Origin: Micromonospora lupini str. Lupac 08 | Lineage (GTDB): Bacteria; Actinomycetota; Actinomycetes; Mycobacteriales; Micromonosporaceae | Length of the DNA stretch: 64,000 nt | Direction of reading: 5' to 3' | Assembly (NCBI RefSeq): GCF_000297395.2 | Contig: NZ_HF570108.1 | Span: forward strand, 4,243,200-4,307,199 | Shown here: piece after piece, positions 33,197 through 42,041 of the stretch | Layout of the letters: the number at the start of each line of letters is the position of its first letter | How positions within the stretch are numbered: the first letter of the stretch is position 1 | Notes under the pieces: generated by a model | Database searches by the model: none | Told to the model about the DNA's origin: nothing | Seen by the model: only the letters and a program-made list of their open reading frames with translations | Translations under genes and position numbers: made by a program

Positions 33197-34026
33197 GTCG
33201 TACACCATTGTTGGAAACGCCGCCGGCGGCCGCGGCCGTCGCGGCGCCCGACCCCCGGCGTCCCCGGCCGGCCCGGCGGTGGCGACGGCTGGTCAGCCCG
33301 GTCGTGCTGGTGCTGGGCTGGGAACTGGCCGCCCGCACCGGGTTGCTGGCGCCGGAGAAGCTGCCCGCGCCGAGCGACGTGCTCGCCACCGGCTGGCGAC
33401 TGTCCCGCGACGGTACGCTCGCCGTCCACCTCCTGGACTCCCTCACCCGGGCCGGCGCGGGCCTGCTCATCGGCGGCGTCCTGGCGCTGGTCCTGGGCAC
33501 GGTGGCCGGGCTGTTGCGCCTCGGCGACGACCTGGTCGACCCGCCGGTGCAGATGGCCCGGATGCTGCCGCACCTGGGCCTCGTGCCGCTGCTGATCATC
33601 TGGGTCGGCATCGGCGAGTCGTTGAAGATCAGCCTGGTGGCCCTGGGCGCGTTCTTCCCCATCTACTTCAACACCTACGCCGGCATCCGGGACATCGACG
33701 AACGGTTGGTGGAGGCGGCCCGCGCCTGCGGGCTCGGGCAGGCCGCCCGGCTGCGCCACGTGGTGCTGCCCGGCGCGCTGCCGTCGCTCTTCCTCGGCCT
33801 GCGCCTCGCGATCGGGGCGGCCTGGCTCAGCCTCGTCGTCGGCGAGCAGGTGAACGCCCAGACCGGCATCGGCTTTCTGATGATGGAGGCGCGGGAGTTC
33901 AGCCAGACCGACGTCGTGGTCCTCGGCCTGCTCGTCTACGCGCTGCTCGGGCTGATATCCGACCTTGCCCTGCGCGTTGCGGAGAGGAGGATGTTGACAT
34001 GGCGACGCGGACTGCGAGCCAGCTGA
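33193..34026 (+). CDS. ssuC: Aliphatic sulfonate ABC transporter permease SsuC
   Basis: This 277-aa BPD-type permease starts at a GTG at 33193 that overlaps ssuA. It has about six hydrophobic helices and the EAA loop EAARACGLGQAARLRHVVLPGALPSLFLGL that contacts the ATPase. LLAPEKLPAPSDVLATG and FFPIYFNTYAGIRDIDERLVE are standard SsuC landmarks. It forms the sulfonate channel. Confidence 0.92.
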   Translation: MSRTPLLETPPAAAAVAAPDPRRPRPARRWRRLVSPVVLVLGWELAARTGLLAPEKLPAPSDVLATGWRLSRDGTLAVHLLDSLTRAGAGLLIGGVLALVLGTVAGLLRLGDDLVDPPVQMARMLPHLGLVPLLIIWVGIGESLKISLVALGAFFPIYFNTYAGIRDIDERLVEAARACGLGQAARLRHVVLPGALPSLFLGLRLAIGAAWLSLVVGEQVNAQTGIGFLMMEAREFSQTDVVVLGLLVYALLGLISDLALRVAERRMLTWRRGLRAS

Positions 34027-34730
34027 CCGGCGCAACGCCGGTGCTGACCGCCCACGCGATCCACCGGGCCTTCGGTTCGGCGGTCGTGCTGGCCGGGGTC
34101 GACCTGACCATCGCGCGGGGCGAGGTGGTGGCCCTGCTGGGCTCCAGCGGCTCCGGCAAGAGCACCCTCCTGCGGGTCCTCGCCGGCCTGGACGGCGACG
34201 CCAGCGGCGAGACAGTCGTGCACGGCACCGCCGCCGTGGTCTTCCAGGAACACCGGCTCCTGCCCTGGAAGCGGGTGGCGGCGAACGTCGGGCTCGGCCT
34301 GTCCGGCCCGGACACCGCCGGGCGCATCGACCGGGCGCTGCGGGAGGTCGGGCTGGCCGAGCGGCACCGGGCCTGGCCGGCCGAGCTGTCCGGCGGGCAG
34401 GCGCAACGCGTGGCCGTCGCGCGCGCCCTGGTCCGCGAACCGGACCTGCTGCTGCTCGACGAACCGTTCGGTGCCCTGGACGCGCTCACCCGGCTGCGGA
34501 TGCAGGTGCTGCTGCGCCGGCTGCGCGCCGAGCACGGCTTCGCCGCCCTGCTTGTCACCCACGACGTGGAGGAGGCACTGCTGCTCGCCGACCGGATCCT
34601 GCTCCTCGACGAGGGCCACATCGCCGTGGAGCTGCCCGTCGACCTCGGCCCCACCCGTACGCCGGACGACCCGGGCTTCGGCGCGCTGCGCCGCCACCTG
34701 CTCGACCGACTCGGCGTTCCCACCACCTGA
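33999..34730 (+). CDS. ssuB: Aliphatic sulfonate ABC transporter ATPase SsuB
   Basis: This 243-aa ATPase starts at the ATG at 33999 with AGGAGG at 33985-33990, inside the end of ssuC. Walker A is GSSGSGKST, the signature ELSGGQAQRVAVARAL and Walker B LLLLDEPFGALD, with HDVEEALLLADRI after it. The Q-loop VVFQEHRLLPWKRV is the SsuB/TauB type. It energises SsuAC. Confidence 0.93.
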   Translation: MATRTASQLTGATPVLTAHAIHRAFGSAVVLAGVDLTIARGEVVALLGSSGSGKSTLLRVLAGLDGDASGETVVHGTAAVVFQEHRLLPWKRVAANVGLGLSGPDTAGRIDRALREVGLAERHRAWPAELSGGQAQRVAVARALVREPDLLLLDEPFGALDALTRLRMQVLLRRLRAEHGFAALLVTHDVEEALLLADRILLLDEGHIAVELPVDLGPTRTPDDPGFGALRRHLLDRLGVPTT

Positions 34731-34745
34731 ACGAGCGGAGACCCG

Positions 34746-36152
34746 ATGACCCGCTGGACGCCCGACCCCACCTTCTACCCGTCACCGTCGCAGGCGGCGA
34801 CCGCTCCGGCGGAGAAGCTCGCCTACGTGGCGGCCTTCGACCGCAGCGCCAGCCGTCCGGACGCCATCGCCGTGCTGGACACCGACCCCGACTCCCCCGA
34901 CTACGGCCGGGTCGTCGGCTGGACCGACCTGCCGCACCTCGGCGACGAGGTGCACCACTTCGGCTGGAACGCGTGCAGCAACGCGCTCTGCCCGACCGCC
35001 CCGCACCCGCACGTCGAGCGGCGCTACCTGATCGTGCCCGGCCTGCGCTCGTCGCGGATCCACGTGCTCGACACCAAGCCCGACCCACGCCAGCCGCAGG
35101 TCGTCAAGGTGATCGGGCCGGAGGAGCTGTCGAAGCGGGCCGGCTACTCCCGGCCGCACACCGTGCACTGCGGTCCGGACGGCATCTACCTGTCCGCCCT
35201 CGGCGGCGCGGACGGCGCGGAGGGTCCGGGTGGCATCGCGATCCTGGACCACACCACCTTCGACGTCCGCGGGGCGTGGGAGGCCGACCGGGGCCCGCAG
35301 TTCCTGGCGTACGACGTGTGGTGGCACCTCACCCAGGACGTGCTGGTCACCAGCGAGTGGGGCACCCCGTCGATGATCGAGGACGGGATCATCGGCGAGC
35401 TGCTGCTGGGCCGGCGCTACGGCCACGCCATCCACTTCTGGGACCTCGCGAGACGTCGGCACGTGCAGCGGGTCGACCTGGGTGACCAGTACCAGATGCC
35501 GCTGGAACTGCGCCCGGCGCACGATCCGAGGAAGTCGTACGGGTTCGTCGGGGTGGTGATCAGCGTCGAGGACCTGTCCGCCTCGGTCTGGCTGTGGCAC
35601 CGCGACGGAGACGCCTGGGCGGTCACCAAGGTGATCGACATCCCGGCCGAGCCGGCCGACCCGGCGGATCTGCCCGACCTGCTCAAGCCGTTCGGCGCGG
35701 TGCCGCCGCTGGTGACCGACATCGACCTGTCGGTGGACGACCGGTTCCTCTACGTCTCCTGCTGGGGCACGGGCGAGCTGCGCCAGTACGACGTCAGCGA
35801 CCCGCTGCACCCGGTGCAGACCGGCTCGGTGCACCTCGGCGGGATCGTCCGCCGCACCGCGCACCCGTCCGCACCGGACGAGGCCCTCGCGGGTGGTCCG
35901 CAGATGGTCGAGGTGAGCCGGGACGGGCGGCGGGTCTACGTCAGCAACTCCCTCTACGGCGCGTGGGATGACCAGTTCTATCCGGACGGGGTGGGCGCCT
36001 GGCTGGCGAAGCTCGACGTCGACGTGGAGGCCGGCGGGCTCACGCCCGACGAGAGGTTCTTCCCGCACGGCGAGGAGTTCCGGGGCCGGCGGGTGCACCA
36101 GACCCGCCTGCAGGGCGGGGACGCGTCCTCCGACTCGTACTGCTTTCCGTGA
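34746..36152 (+). CDS. mtoX: Selenium-binding protein 56 family / methanethiol oxidase
   Basis: This 468-aa protein is SBP56/SELENBP1-like over its whole length: PAEKLAYVAAFDR, DEVHHFGWNACSNALC, YLIVPGLRSSRIHVLDT, YSRPHTVHCGPDGIYLSALG, TSEWGTPSMIEDGI, HAIHFWDL and QMVEVSRDGRRVYVSNSLYG. Bacterial members (MtoX) are copper-dependent methanethiol oxidases that yield formaldehyde, hydrogen sulfide and peroxide. The conserved His and Cys residues that can bind copper are present (EVHHFGWNACSNALC). It follows ssuB by 15 bp, so it is in the sulfonate operon. The symbol is by family analogy; the activity is inferred. Confidence 0.85.
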   Translation: MTRWTPDPTFYPSPSQAATAPAEKLAYVAAFDRSASRPDAIAVLDTDPDSPDYGRVVGWTDLPHLGDEVHHFGWNACSNALCPTAPHPHVERRYLIVPGLRSSRIHVLDTKPDPRQPQVVKVIGPEELSKRAGYSRPHTVHCGPDGIYLSALGGADGAEGPGGIAILDHTTFDVRGAWEADRGPQFLAYDVWWHLTQDVLVTSEWGTPSMIEDGIIGELLLGRRYGHAIHFWDLARRRHVQRVDLGDQYQMPLELRPAHDPRKSYGFVGVVISVEDLSASVWLWHRDGDAWAVTKVIDIPAEPADPADLPDLLKPFGAVPPLVTDIDLSVDDRFLYVSCWGTGELRQYDVSDPLHPVQTGSVHLGGIVRRTAHPSAPDEALAGGPQMVEVSRDGRRVYVSNSLYGAWDDQFYPDGVGAWLAKLDVDVEAGGLTPDERFFPHGEEFRGRRVHQTRLQGGDASSDSYCFP

Positions 36153-36778
36153 GCGTCGGGACCCTCGCGACGCTCGCGGCGCTCGGCGCGTTCCACGGTC
36201 TGAACCCGGCGATGGGCTGGCTGTTCGCGGTGGCCCGGGGCTTGCAGGAACGCGACCGGGCGGCGCTGCTGGGCGCGCTGCCGCCGATCGCGGCGGGGCA
36301 TCTCGCGTCGGTGGCGATCGTCGCCGCCCTGGTCACCGCGACCAGGTCGGTGACGGCGAGCACCGCCCTGGCGGTGGTCGGCGGTGTGCTGCTTGTCGGC
36401 TTCGGGTTGTGGCGGCTGCTCTCCGAGCGGCACTTCCGCTGGGCGGGGATGCGGCTGTCCTCGGCACAGCTCGCCGGTTGGTCGTTCCTCATGTCGTCGG
36501 CGCACGGCGCGGGGCTGATGCTGCTGCCGGTGCTTGTCGCCGAGCCGGTGTCCGGAGGTCACTCCGGGCACCTGGCCGCCGCGCCGGTCGGTGCGCTGAC
36601 CGGGCTGGCCGCGGCGGGTGTGCACACCGTGGCGATGCTCGGCACCGCCCTGGTCGTGGCGGTGCTCGTCTACCAGGTGCTGGGGGTCGGGGTGCTGCGT
36701 CGGGCCTGGTTCAACGTCGATCGGCTCTGGGCCGGGGTGCTGGTGGCCGCGGGGTTGGTCACGCTGATCCGGGCGTGA
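36149..36778 (+). CDS. Polytopic membrane protein linked to the methanethiol oxidase-like gene
   Basis: This 209-aa protein starts at a GTG at 36149 overlapping the upstream stop (GTGA), so the two are co-translated. It has five to six hydrophobic helices with His at helix starts: GAFHGLNPAMGWLFAVARGLQ, PIAAGHLASVAIVA, SSAHGAGLMLLPVL and AGVHTVAMLG. The HGxNPAMG motif recalls the NicO/RcnA/UreH-like transporter superfamily, which moves metal ions or is tied to thiol metabolism. It might supply copper to the oxidase or export a product. Specific family not certain. Confidence 0.7.
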   Translation: MSVGTLATLAALGAFHGLNPAMGWLFAVARGLQERDRAALLGALPPIAAGHLASVAIVAALVTATRSVTASTALAVVGGVLLVGFGLWRLLSERHFRWAGMRLSSAQLAGWSFLMSSAHGAGLMLLPVLVAEPVSGGHSGHLAAAPVGALTGLAAAGVHTVAMLGTALVVAVLVYQVLGVGVLRRAWFNVDRLWAGVLVAAGLVTLIRA

Positions 36779-36820
36779 TCGTCCATCGTGGAAACGTGTG
36801 ATGTGTGATCTCATGTCGCC

Positions 36821-37837
36821 ATGGTCACTCCGACTCCGCTCATGCAGCTCGTGGCCGGCGTGTGGGGGTTCAAGACCCTCGCGGCCGGCGTCGACCTCGG
36901 TCTGTTCACCCGCCTCGCCGGTGGTCGGACGCTGACTGTCGAGCAGGCGGCGGCCGAGTTCGGGCTGCCCGACCGGCCGGCGGACCTGCTGCTCGCCGCA
37001 TGCGCCTCGCTCGGCCTGCTGGAGAAGGCCGGTGACGGCTACCGCAACACCGAGTTGGCCGAGCAGTTCCTGGTCGAGGGTCGCCCCTACTACTTCGGCG
37101 CCCAGATCCGCTACTCCGACCTGCGCACCTACCTGCCGTGGCACCGCATCGGCGACGCGCTGCGCACCGACCGGCCGTTGACCTGGGACCCCGAGTCACA
37201 GCAGTCCATGTTCGACACCGAGGATCCGTTGATGCTGGCGCAGTTCTGGGACGCCATGTATTCGACGTCCAGCTTCACGGCGAGCGCGCTTGCCGACGCG
37301 TACGACTTCTCCGCGTACCGTCGGCTGCTCGACGTGGGTGGCGGGGCCGGCGCGTTCCCGATCGAGCTCTGCCGCCGCCTGCCCGAGCTGCGGGCGACGG
37401 TCCTGGACCTGCCGCACGTCTGCGTACGGGCGCGGGAGCGGATCGCGGAGGCGGGTCTGACCGATCGGATCGACGCGGTGCCCGGCGACTTCCTCGCCGA
37501 TCCCGTGTTGCCGGACGGGCACGACGTCATCCTGCTCAGCATGATCCTGCACGACTGGGACGAGCCGACGAACCGGGCGCTGCTGGCCCGCTGTCATGAG
37601 GCGTTGCCGCCCGGCGGGGCGGTAGTCGTCTGCGAGCTGCTGCTCAACGACGAGCGCACCGGGCCACCGGAGGCCGCTCTGATGGGCATGAACATGCTTG
37701 TCGAGACCGAGGGTGGCCGGAACTACTCGGCCGCCGAGTACGGCGTGTGGCTCACCGACGCCGGGTTCGTCGACGTGCGTACCGTTCCGTTCGACGCCCC
37801 CGGGGCAAACGGCGCGGTGGTCGCCCGCCGGCCGTGA
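36821..37837 (+). CDS. SAM-dependent O-methyltransferase (O-methyltransferase family 2)
   Basis: This 338-aa protein has an N-terminal winged-helix dimerisation domain (PLMQLVAGVWGFKTLAAGVDLGLF) and a C-terminal Rossmann methyltransferase. SAM motif: LLDVGGGAGAFPIELCRRLP. VPGDFLADPVLPDGHDVILLSMILHDWDEPTN includes the catalytic His-Asp region (HDWDE) of plant/bacterial O-methyltransferases such as hydroxyindole or polyketide O-methyltransferases. The acceptor is unknown. It starts 42 bp after the membrane protein and may be in the same operon, though a sulfur link is not evident. Confidence 0.85.
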   Translation: MVTPTPLMQLVAGVWGFKTLAAGVDLGLFTRLAGGRTLTVEQAAAEFGLPDRPADLLLAACASLGLLEKAGDGYRNTELAEQFLVEGRPYYFGAQIRYSDLRTYLPWHRIGDALRTDRPLTWDPESQQSMFDTEDPLMLAQFWDAMYSTSSFTASALADAYDFSAYRRLLDVGGGAGAFPIELCRRLPELRATVLDLPHVCVRARERIAEAGLTDRIDAVPGDFLADPVLPDGHDVILLSMILHDWDEPTNRALLARCHEALPPGGAVVVCELLLNDERTGPPEAALMGMNMLVETEGGRNYSAAEYGVWLTDAGFVDVRTVPFDAPGANGAVVARRP

Positions 37838-37845
37838 AACGCCGA

Positions 37846-37877
37846 CGGCACCCGACCCGGGAAGGGGTCGGGTGCCG
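37846..37877. terminator. Bidirectional terminator hairpin
   Basis: CGGCACCCGACCC / GGGTCGGGTGCCG, a 13-bp perfect stem with a 6-nt loop, lies between the convergent methyltransferase (stop 37837) and hydrolase (stop 37922) genes. Confidence 0.8.
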
Positions 37878-37921
37878 CAGCGTCATCGTGACGCTGGCGT
37901 CCGATCGGCTACCGGTACTCG

Positions 37922-38773
37922 TCAGGCGCGAGCCTTGGCCGGCTGCTTCATGAAGTCCATGATCGCCTTGTTGACCTCGTCGGCGTGCGTCCACGGGATG
38001 CCGTGCGGCGCGCCCTTGAGCGTCATGAGCGTGCCGGTCGGCATCATCGGCCCGAGCCGCTGACCGGTCACCGGGTACGGCAGCACCCGGTCCTGGTCAC
38101 CCTGCACGATCAACACCGGAATGTCGATCTTCGGCAGGTCGGGGCGGAAGTCCTCCTGCCAGGCGTTCACGCTGTCGTGGGTGGCCTTGCCGGAGGCCAT
38201 CGCGCCGATCTGCCAGTGCGCCCGGTACGCCTCTTCGCTCACCCGCTTGCCCATGTTCTGGTCCGGGTTGAAGAACGCGTCGCAGAACGACGTCAGGTAC
38301 GCGAAGCGGTCCTTGATGATGGCGTCCTGGAAACCCTTGAAGAGCTTCCGGTCGACGCCCTCCGGGTTGTCGTCGGCCTTGGCCAGCATCGGCTGCAAGG
38401 GGCTCAGCACCACGGCCCGACTGACACGCTGAGATCCGTAGTTGCCCAGATAGCGGATCACCTCGCCGGTGCCCATCGAGTGGCCCACGAGTGTCACGTC
38501 ACGCAGGTCCAGTTCGGTCATCAGCACGTCGAGGTCCGCGGCGAACGTGTTGTAGTCGTAGCCGAACGCCGGCTGCGCCGAGTTGCCGTAACCGCGTCGA
38601 TCGTAGGTGATCGTCCGGTATCCGGCTTCGAGCAGCGCCCTGGTCTCCTTCTCCCACGTTGCCCCGTTGAACGGGAAGCCGTGGATGAGCACCACGGGCT
38701 GACCGGATCCGTGGTCCTCGTAGTACAGGTCGATGGGTGCGGAGTTTTCCGTCCCCACGGTGATGAAAGGCAT
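37922..38773 (-). CDS. Alpha/beta hydrolase (non-haem chloroperoxidase-like)
   Basis: This 283-aa protein starts at the ATG at 38773 behind AGGAGAAAAAC. Motifs: HGFPFNGATWEKE (oxyanion hole), the nucleophile elbow GHSMGTGE (Ser), the acid in VQGDQDRVLP, and catalytic His in GAPHGIPWTH. PIDLYYEDHGSGQPVVLIHG and YDRRGYGNSAQP are typical of cofactor-free bromo/chloroperoxidases and esterases. Cytosolic; substrate unknown. Divergent from two small secreted proteins. Confidence 0.9.
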   Translation of the reverse strand: MPFITVGTENSAPIDLYYEDHGSGQPVVLIHGFPFNGATWEKETRALLEAGYRTITYDRRGYGNSAQPAFGYDYNTFAADLDVLMTELDLRDVTLVGHSMGTGEVIRYLGNYGSQRVSRAVVLSPLQPMLAKADDNPEGVDRKLFKGFQDAIIKDRFAYLTSFCDAFFNPDQNMGKRVSEEAYRAHWQIGAMASGKATHDSVNAWQEDFRPDLPKIDIPVLIVQGDQDRVLPYPVTGQRLGPMMPTGTLMTLKGAPHGIPWTHADEVNKAIMDFMKQPAKARA

Positions 38774-38951
38774 GTTTTTCTCCTGCTCCGGTTCGGGCTG
38801 TCGGACGCCCCGCGCTTTCCCGTCGGGTCGCCGGATATGCGGCCGACCACCGCTGCCCAGGTCAGGCCGCATACCCACGCGCAACATCGACATTTATCAA
38901 CACCTTCGGTATGGTCGCCGGTAGGAAAGTTTCGGCGTACCGGAGGTGGGC

Positions 38952-39263
38952 ATGCTTCGAAGAATCCCCGCGGCGCTGGCCGTCGGAGCGGCAGTGGCCG
39001 CCCTGGGCGGCACACCGGCCCAGGCCGACCCGGTGGTGCCACGGCACGCCATCGTGGTCTGCCAGAGTGCCAGCTTCTACGCCAACTACGACTCCGCCGG
39101 CGGCCCCACCGGCCTGAAGCGCACCCTCGTCCACGGAAACAAGATCGGTCACACCCCGGGCGCGCACCCGGTCTACAACGGCTGGGCGGCGTCCTTCGAC
39201 TTCGGCCCGAACGACTGGGGCTACCTGCGCGCCGAGTGCATCGGCGGGTACGACTCATGGTGA
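38952..39263 (+). CDS. Small secreted SH3-like protein A
   Basis: I chose the ATG at 38952, since GGAGG sits 5 nt upstream (a GTG at 38946 overlaps this box). The 103-aa protein has a signal peptide (IPAALAVGAAVAALGGTPAQA) and a ~75-residue mature domain. It has two cysteines (IVVCQSASFYAN and RAECIGGYD) likely paired. The pattern CQSASFYANYDSAGG...LVHGNKIGHT resembles bacterial SH3b domains with an inserted loop. Its stop overlaps the start region of a paralogue, so both are translated together. Confidence 0.75.
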   Translation: MLRRIPAALAVGAAVAALGGTPAQADPVVPRHAIVVCQSASFYANYDSAGGPTGLKRTLVHGNKIGHTPGAHPVYNGWAASFDFGPNDWGYLRAECIGGYDSW

Positions 39264-39541
39264 GCACCCGGGTGGTCGCCGGCCTGGTGGCCGGGGTCGT
39301 CGCCGCGACGCTCGCCGCGCCGACGCCCGCGCTGGCCGCCAACGGCACGATCGGCGAGCGGGAGACGGTGTGCGCCGGCGACCTGTTCGTCCGCACGCAG
39401 CCCAACGGCGCCTGGATGGGCACCCTCTACCAGGGTCAGACGTTCCTGGTCGAAGGTCCCCGCAGTGGCGGGTACGTCTACGGCTTCGCCTACGGGCACA
39501 TCAACCGGCGCGGCTGGGTGCAGGACGGCTGGTTCTGCTGA
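39257..39541 (+). CDS. Small secreted SH3-like protein B
   Basis: This 94-aa protein starts at the ATG at 39257, overlapping the end of protein A. The signal peptide is VVAGLVAGVVAATLAAPTPALA. The mature ~65 residues (ETVCAGDLFVRTQPNGAWMGTLYQGQTFLVEG, ending GWVQDGWFC) are an SH3b-like domain with terminal cysteines that can form a clasp. Two tandem tiny exported SH3-like proteins suggest cell-wall or effector roles, but there is no direct evidence. Confidence 0.75.
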   Translation: MVSTRVVAGLVAGVVAATLAAPTPALAANGTIGERETVCAGDLFVRTQPNGAWMGTLYQGQTFLVEGPRSGGYVYGFAYGHINRRGWVQDGWFC

Positions 39542-39608
39542 CCGGCAGGCCGGTGCCGTGACCGGATCGGGGTGTACCGATCCGGTCGCGGCGGCCTAGC
39601 CTCGATGC

Positions 39609-40475
39609 GTGAGCCTTTCGCCCCGGCTGCGCGCCGTCAGCGACCTGCACATCAGCTACGCGGAGAACCGCGCCTTCGTCCAGGAGCTACGGCCGGACCA
39701 CCCCGGCGACTGGCTGCTCGTCGCCGGCGACGTGGCCGACCGCCTCGCCGACATCGAGTGGGCACTTGCACTGCTGAGCAGCCGGTTCGCAAGGGTTGTC
39801 TGGGCGCCCGGCAACCACGAGCTGTGGACGCCACCCGGCGACCCGGAGCACCTGCGCGGCGAGACCCGCTACCGCGCGCTCGTGGACCTGTGCCGGCGAC
39901 TGGGGGTGCTCACGCCGGAGGACCCGTACCCGGTGTGGGACGGCGAGGGCGGCCCAGCCACCATCGCCCCGCTCTTCGTGCTCTACGACTACACGTTCCG
40001 GGTGCCGCAGGCCAGCACCAAGGAGGAGTCGCTGGCCCTGGCGTACGCCGCGGGGGTGGTCTGCACGGACGAGGCGCTGCTGCACCCCGACCCCTACCCG
40101 AGTCGGGAGGCGTGGTGCGACGCCCGCATCACCGAGACCGAGCGCCGGTTGGCCGAACGTGACCCGGCGCTGCCGACCGTGCTTGTCAACCACTACCCGC
40201 TGGTGCGCGAACCCACCGACGTGTTGTGGTTCCCGGAGTTCGCCCAGTGGTGCGGCACCATCCGCACCCGCGACTGGCACCTGCGTTTCGGCGCGTCCAC
40301 GATGGTCTACGGGCACCTGCACATCCCCCGTACGACGTTCTACGACGGCGTGCGGTTCGAGGAGGTCTCGCTGGGCTATCCCCGCGAGTGGCGGCGGCGC
40401 GGCCCGGTCCCCGACCCGGTCCGCACCATCCACCCGGCGGACGACCTACGCCGACGCACATCCGTCCCCGGCTGA
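39609..40475 (+). CDS. Calcineurin-like metallophosphoesterase
   Basis: This 288-aa protein starts at a GTG at 39609. All five metal-binding blocks are visible: AVSDLHIS, LLVAGDVAD, APGNHELW, LVNHYPL and YGHLHIPRT. It is a cytosolic phosphoesterase with two metals. Streptomyces and Micromonospora homologues often sit next to phosphopantetheinyl transferase genes, but none is present here. Substrate unknown. Confidence 0.88.
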   Translation: MSLSPRLRAVSDLHISYAENRAFVQELRPDHPGDWLLVAGDVADRLADIEWALALLSSRFARVVWAPGNHELWTPPGDPEHLRGETRYRALVDLCRRLGVLTPEDPYPVWDGEGGPATIAPLFVLYDYTFRVPQASTKEESLALAYAAGVVCTDEALLHPDPYPSREAWCDARITETERRLAERDPALPTVLVNHYPLVREPTDVLWFPEFAQWCGTIRTRDWHLRFGASTMVYGHLHIPRTTFYDGVRFEEVSLGYPREWRRRGPVPDPVRTIHPADDLRRRTSVPG

Positions 40476-40573
40476 GCCCGCCGAGCGCCCCCGCCCCTCG
40501 CGCCTATGGGTGAGATTCGCAGGTCCCTTACGCAGGGCAGCGATCGCGTGACTCTCGTTGTATCTTCGGCGGC

Positions 40574-40933
40574 ATGAGTGGGGGCCGGAAGTCTGGTAGC
40601 CGTGACAGGCGGCGACAGGTCAGCGTGGAGGAGCGTGCTGCGGCAGAGGAGGCATACCGCGCGTCGGTCTCCCGTTTGCAGCACACCGCCCACCGCAACA
40701 TGCGACAGACCGTCGCGTACGCCACGGTCTTCGTCGCGGTCATGGCCACGTGGATGATCTTCATCGGTCAGCCCACGCCGACGACCTTCCCGTGGTATGC
40801 GATCTCCATCCTCAGTGGCGCGTTCGGCCTGTCCACCTACGTCGTGCGGGAGCCGCGCCCACGGCTCTACGTGCTCGTCGCCGCTGTCGTCCTGGCCGTG
40901 GTCGGCGTGACCGGCATCTTCCTCACGGACTAG
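40574..40933 (+). CDS. Small membrane protein
   Basis: This 119-aa protein has a highly charged N-terminus (GGRKSGSRDRRRQVSVEERAA) and three hydrophobic stretches (TVAYATVFVAVMATWMIFIG, WYAISILSGAFGLSTYVV, LYVLVAAVVLAVVGVTGIFL). It precedes the WXG-like gene by 9 bp and is probably in one operon with it. It may be an accessory of that system; the family is not recognised. Confidence 0.75.
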   Translation: MSGGRKSGSRDRRRQVSVEERAAAEEAYRASVSRLQHTAHRNMRQTVAYATVFVAVMATWMIFIGQPTPTTFPWYAISILSGAFGLSTYVVREPRPRLYVLVAAVVLAVVGVTGIFLTD

Positions 40934-40942
40934 GCAGCACCG

Positions 40943-42037
40943 ATGACGCTGTCCGTCGAGCCGCAAGCCTTGGTCGGCTTCGCCCGCCAGGTCGACCGCG
41001 CGGCCGTCGACGTCCGGGAAATGCGCAGCTACCTCTCCCGCTACGCCGACGTTGCCACCGGTGGGGAGCAGATTGAGATCGCCAAAGCCGCGCACGAGCG
41101 GGCGGTGGAGGTCATCGACGCCACCCTCAACCGACTCGCCTGCCTGCTGGAGAACTCTGCCCCCGAGCTGCGGGCCGCCGCCGGCTACTACCGCACCACC
41201 GACCTGGCCAACGCGGACCTCCTGGACCGGGCCCTGCCGCCAGCAGACGACCGGTGCGTCACCGCCCTTGAACTGGAACTGGCGAACAATCCCTGCGCTC
41301 CGGAGAACTTCGTCGACGTCCGCGACGTCCGCGGCCACCTCGACACCCCGGGCGACCCGGTCAAACCCGCGAACTCGCTGGGCTGGATGGACTACATCAG
41401 CCCGGCGAACTGGGTCAACGAGGTCTTCAACCACGTCTTCGGCTTCGACCCCATCGGCAGGGTCCAGAGCCAGGTCTCCGGAGACTGGGAAGCCCTGGCG
41501 ACGATGGCACCTGTCGTCGACAACATCGGTGGCGCCCTGCACGACCTGGCCTACAACGTCCAGTCCGGCGCCACCACCCTGCATCCCGTCTGGCACGGCG
41601 TCGCCGGCGACGGAGCCTTCCGCTACTTCACGACCACCGCCAACGCCACCGCAGACCTCCACATCCCCCTGTCCGCCATCAGTACGGCATACCGAGAGAT
41701 GGCCGACGCCGTGTGGTCCGCCGGAGAAGCCATCGGCGGCGTCGTCAAGAGCCTCATCGACGGCGCGGTCATCATGGGCGTCGCCGCCGCTGCCGGCACC
41801 GTCACCTCGGCAAGCGGGGTCGGCGCGATCGTCGGCTACGGCGTCGCCGCCGCCGAGGTCGCCAACATGTTCCGACTCTGGGGCGAAGCAACCAAACTCT
41901 GCCAGCAGATCGCCGCGGCCGTCCTCGCCTTCCGTGCCATCCTCACCCGCGAACTCAGCGGCCTCGACACCGTGGCTCTCCCCGCACTCCCCGACGGCGG
42001 GCGCTACGACCACCCCCTCGCCGACGCGACGGCATGA
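40943..42037 (+). CDS. ESX/WXG100-like protein with two helical modules
   Basis: This 364-aa protein starts at the ATG at 40943. Residues ~1-90 form a helical hairpin like ESX substrates (LVGFARQVDRAAVDVREMRSYLSRY...). A second module (~160-270) has the WxG-like turn VWHGVAGDGAFRYF between two long helices. A hydrophobic Ala/Gly-rich stretch follows (VIMGVAAAAGTVTSASGVGAIVGYG). There is no signal peptide, so type VII secretion is the plausible route. No C-terminal toxin domain is seen. Co-transcribed with the small genes on either side. Confidence 0.75.
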   Translation: MTLSVEPQALVGFARQVDRAAVDVREMRSYLSRYADVATGGEQIEIAKAAHERAVEVIDATLNRLACLLENSAPELRAAAGYYRTTDLANADLLDRALPPADDRCVTALELELANNPCAPENFVDVRDVRGHLDTPGDPVKPANSLGWMDYISPANWVNEVFNHVFGFDPIGRVQSQVSGDWEALATMAPVVDNIGGALHDLAYNVQSGATTLHPVWHGVAGDGAFRYFTTTANATADLHIPLSAISTAYREMADAVWSAGEAIGGVVKSLIDGAVIMGVAAAAGTVTSASGVGAIVGYGVAAAEVANMFRLWGEATKLCQQIAAAVLAFRAILTRELSGLDTVALPALPDGGRYDHPLADATA

Positions 42038-42041
42038 GCAC

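Noticed and set aside
36821..37837. The O-methyltransferase as a thiol methyltransferase of the sulfur block
   Set aside because: The HDWDE motif and N-terminal dimerisation domain fit O-methyltransferases; position alone is not enough to claim a sulfur role.
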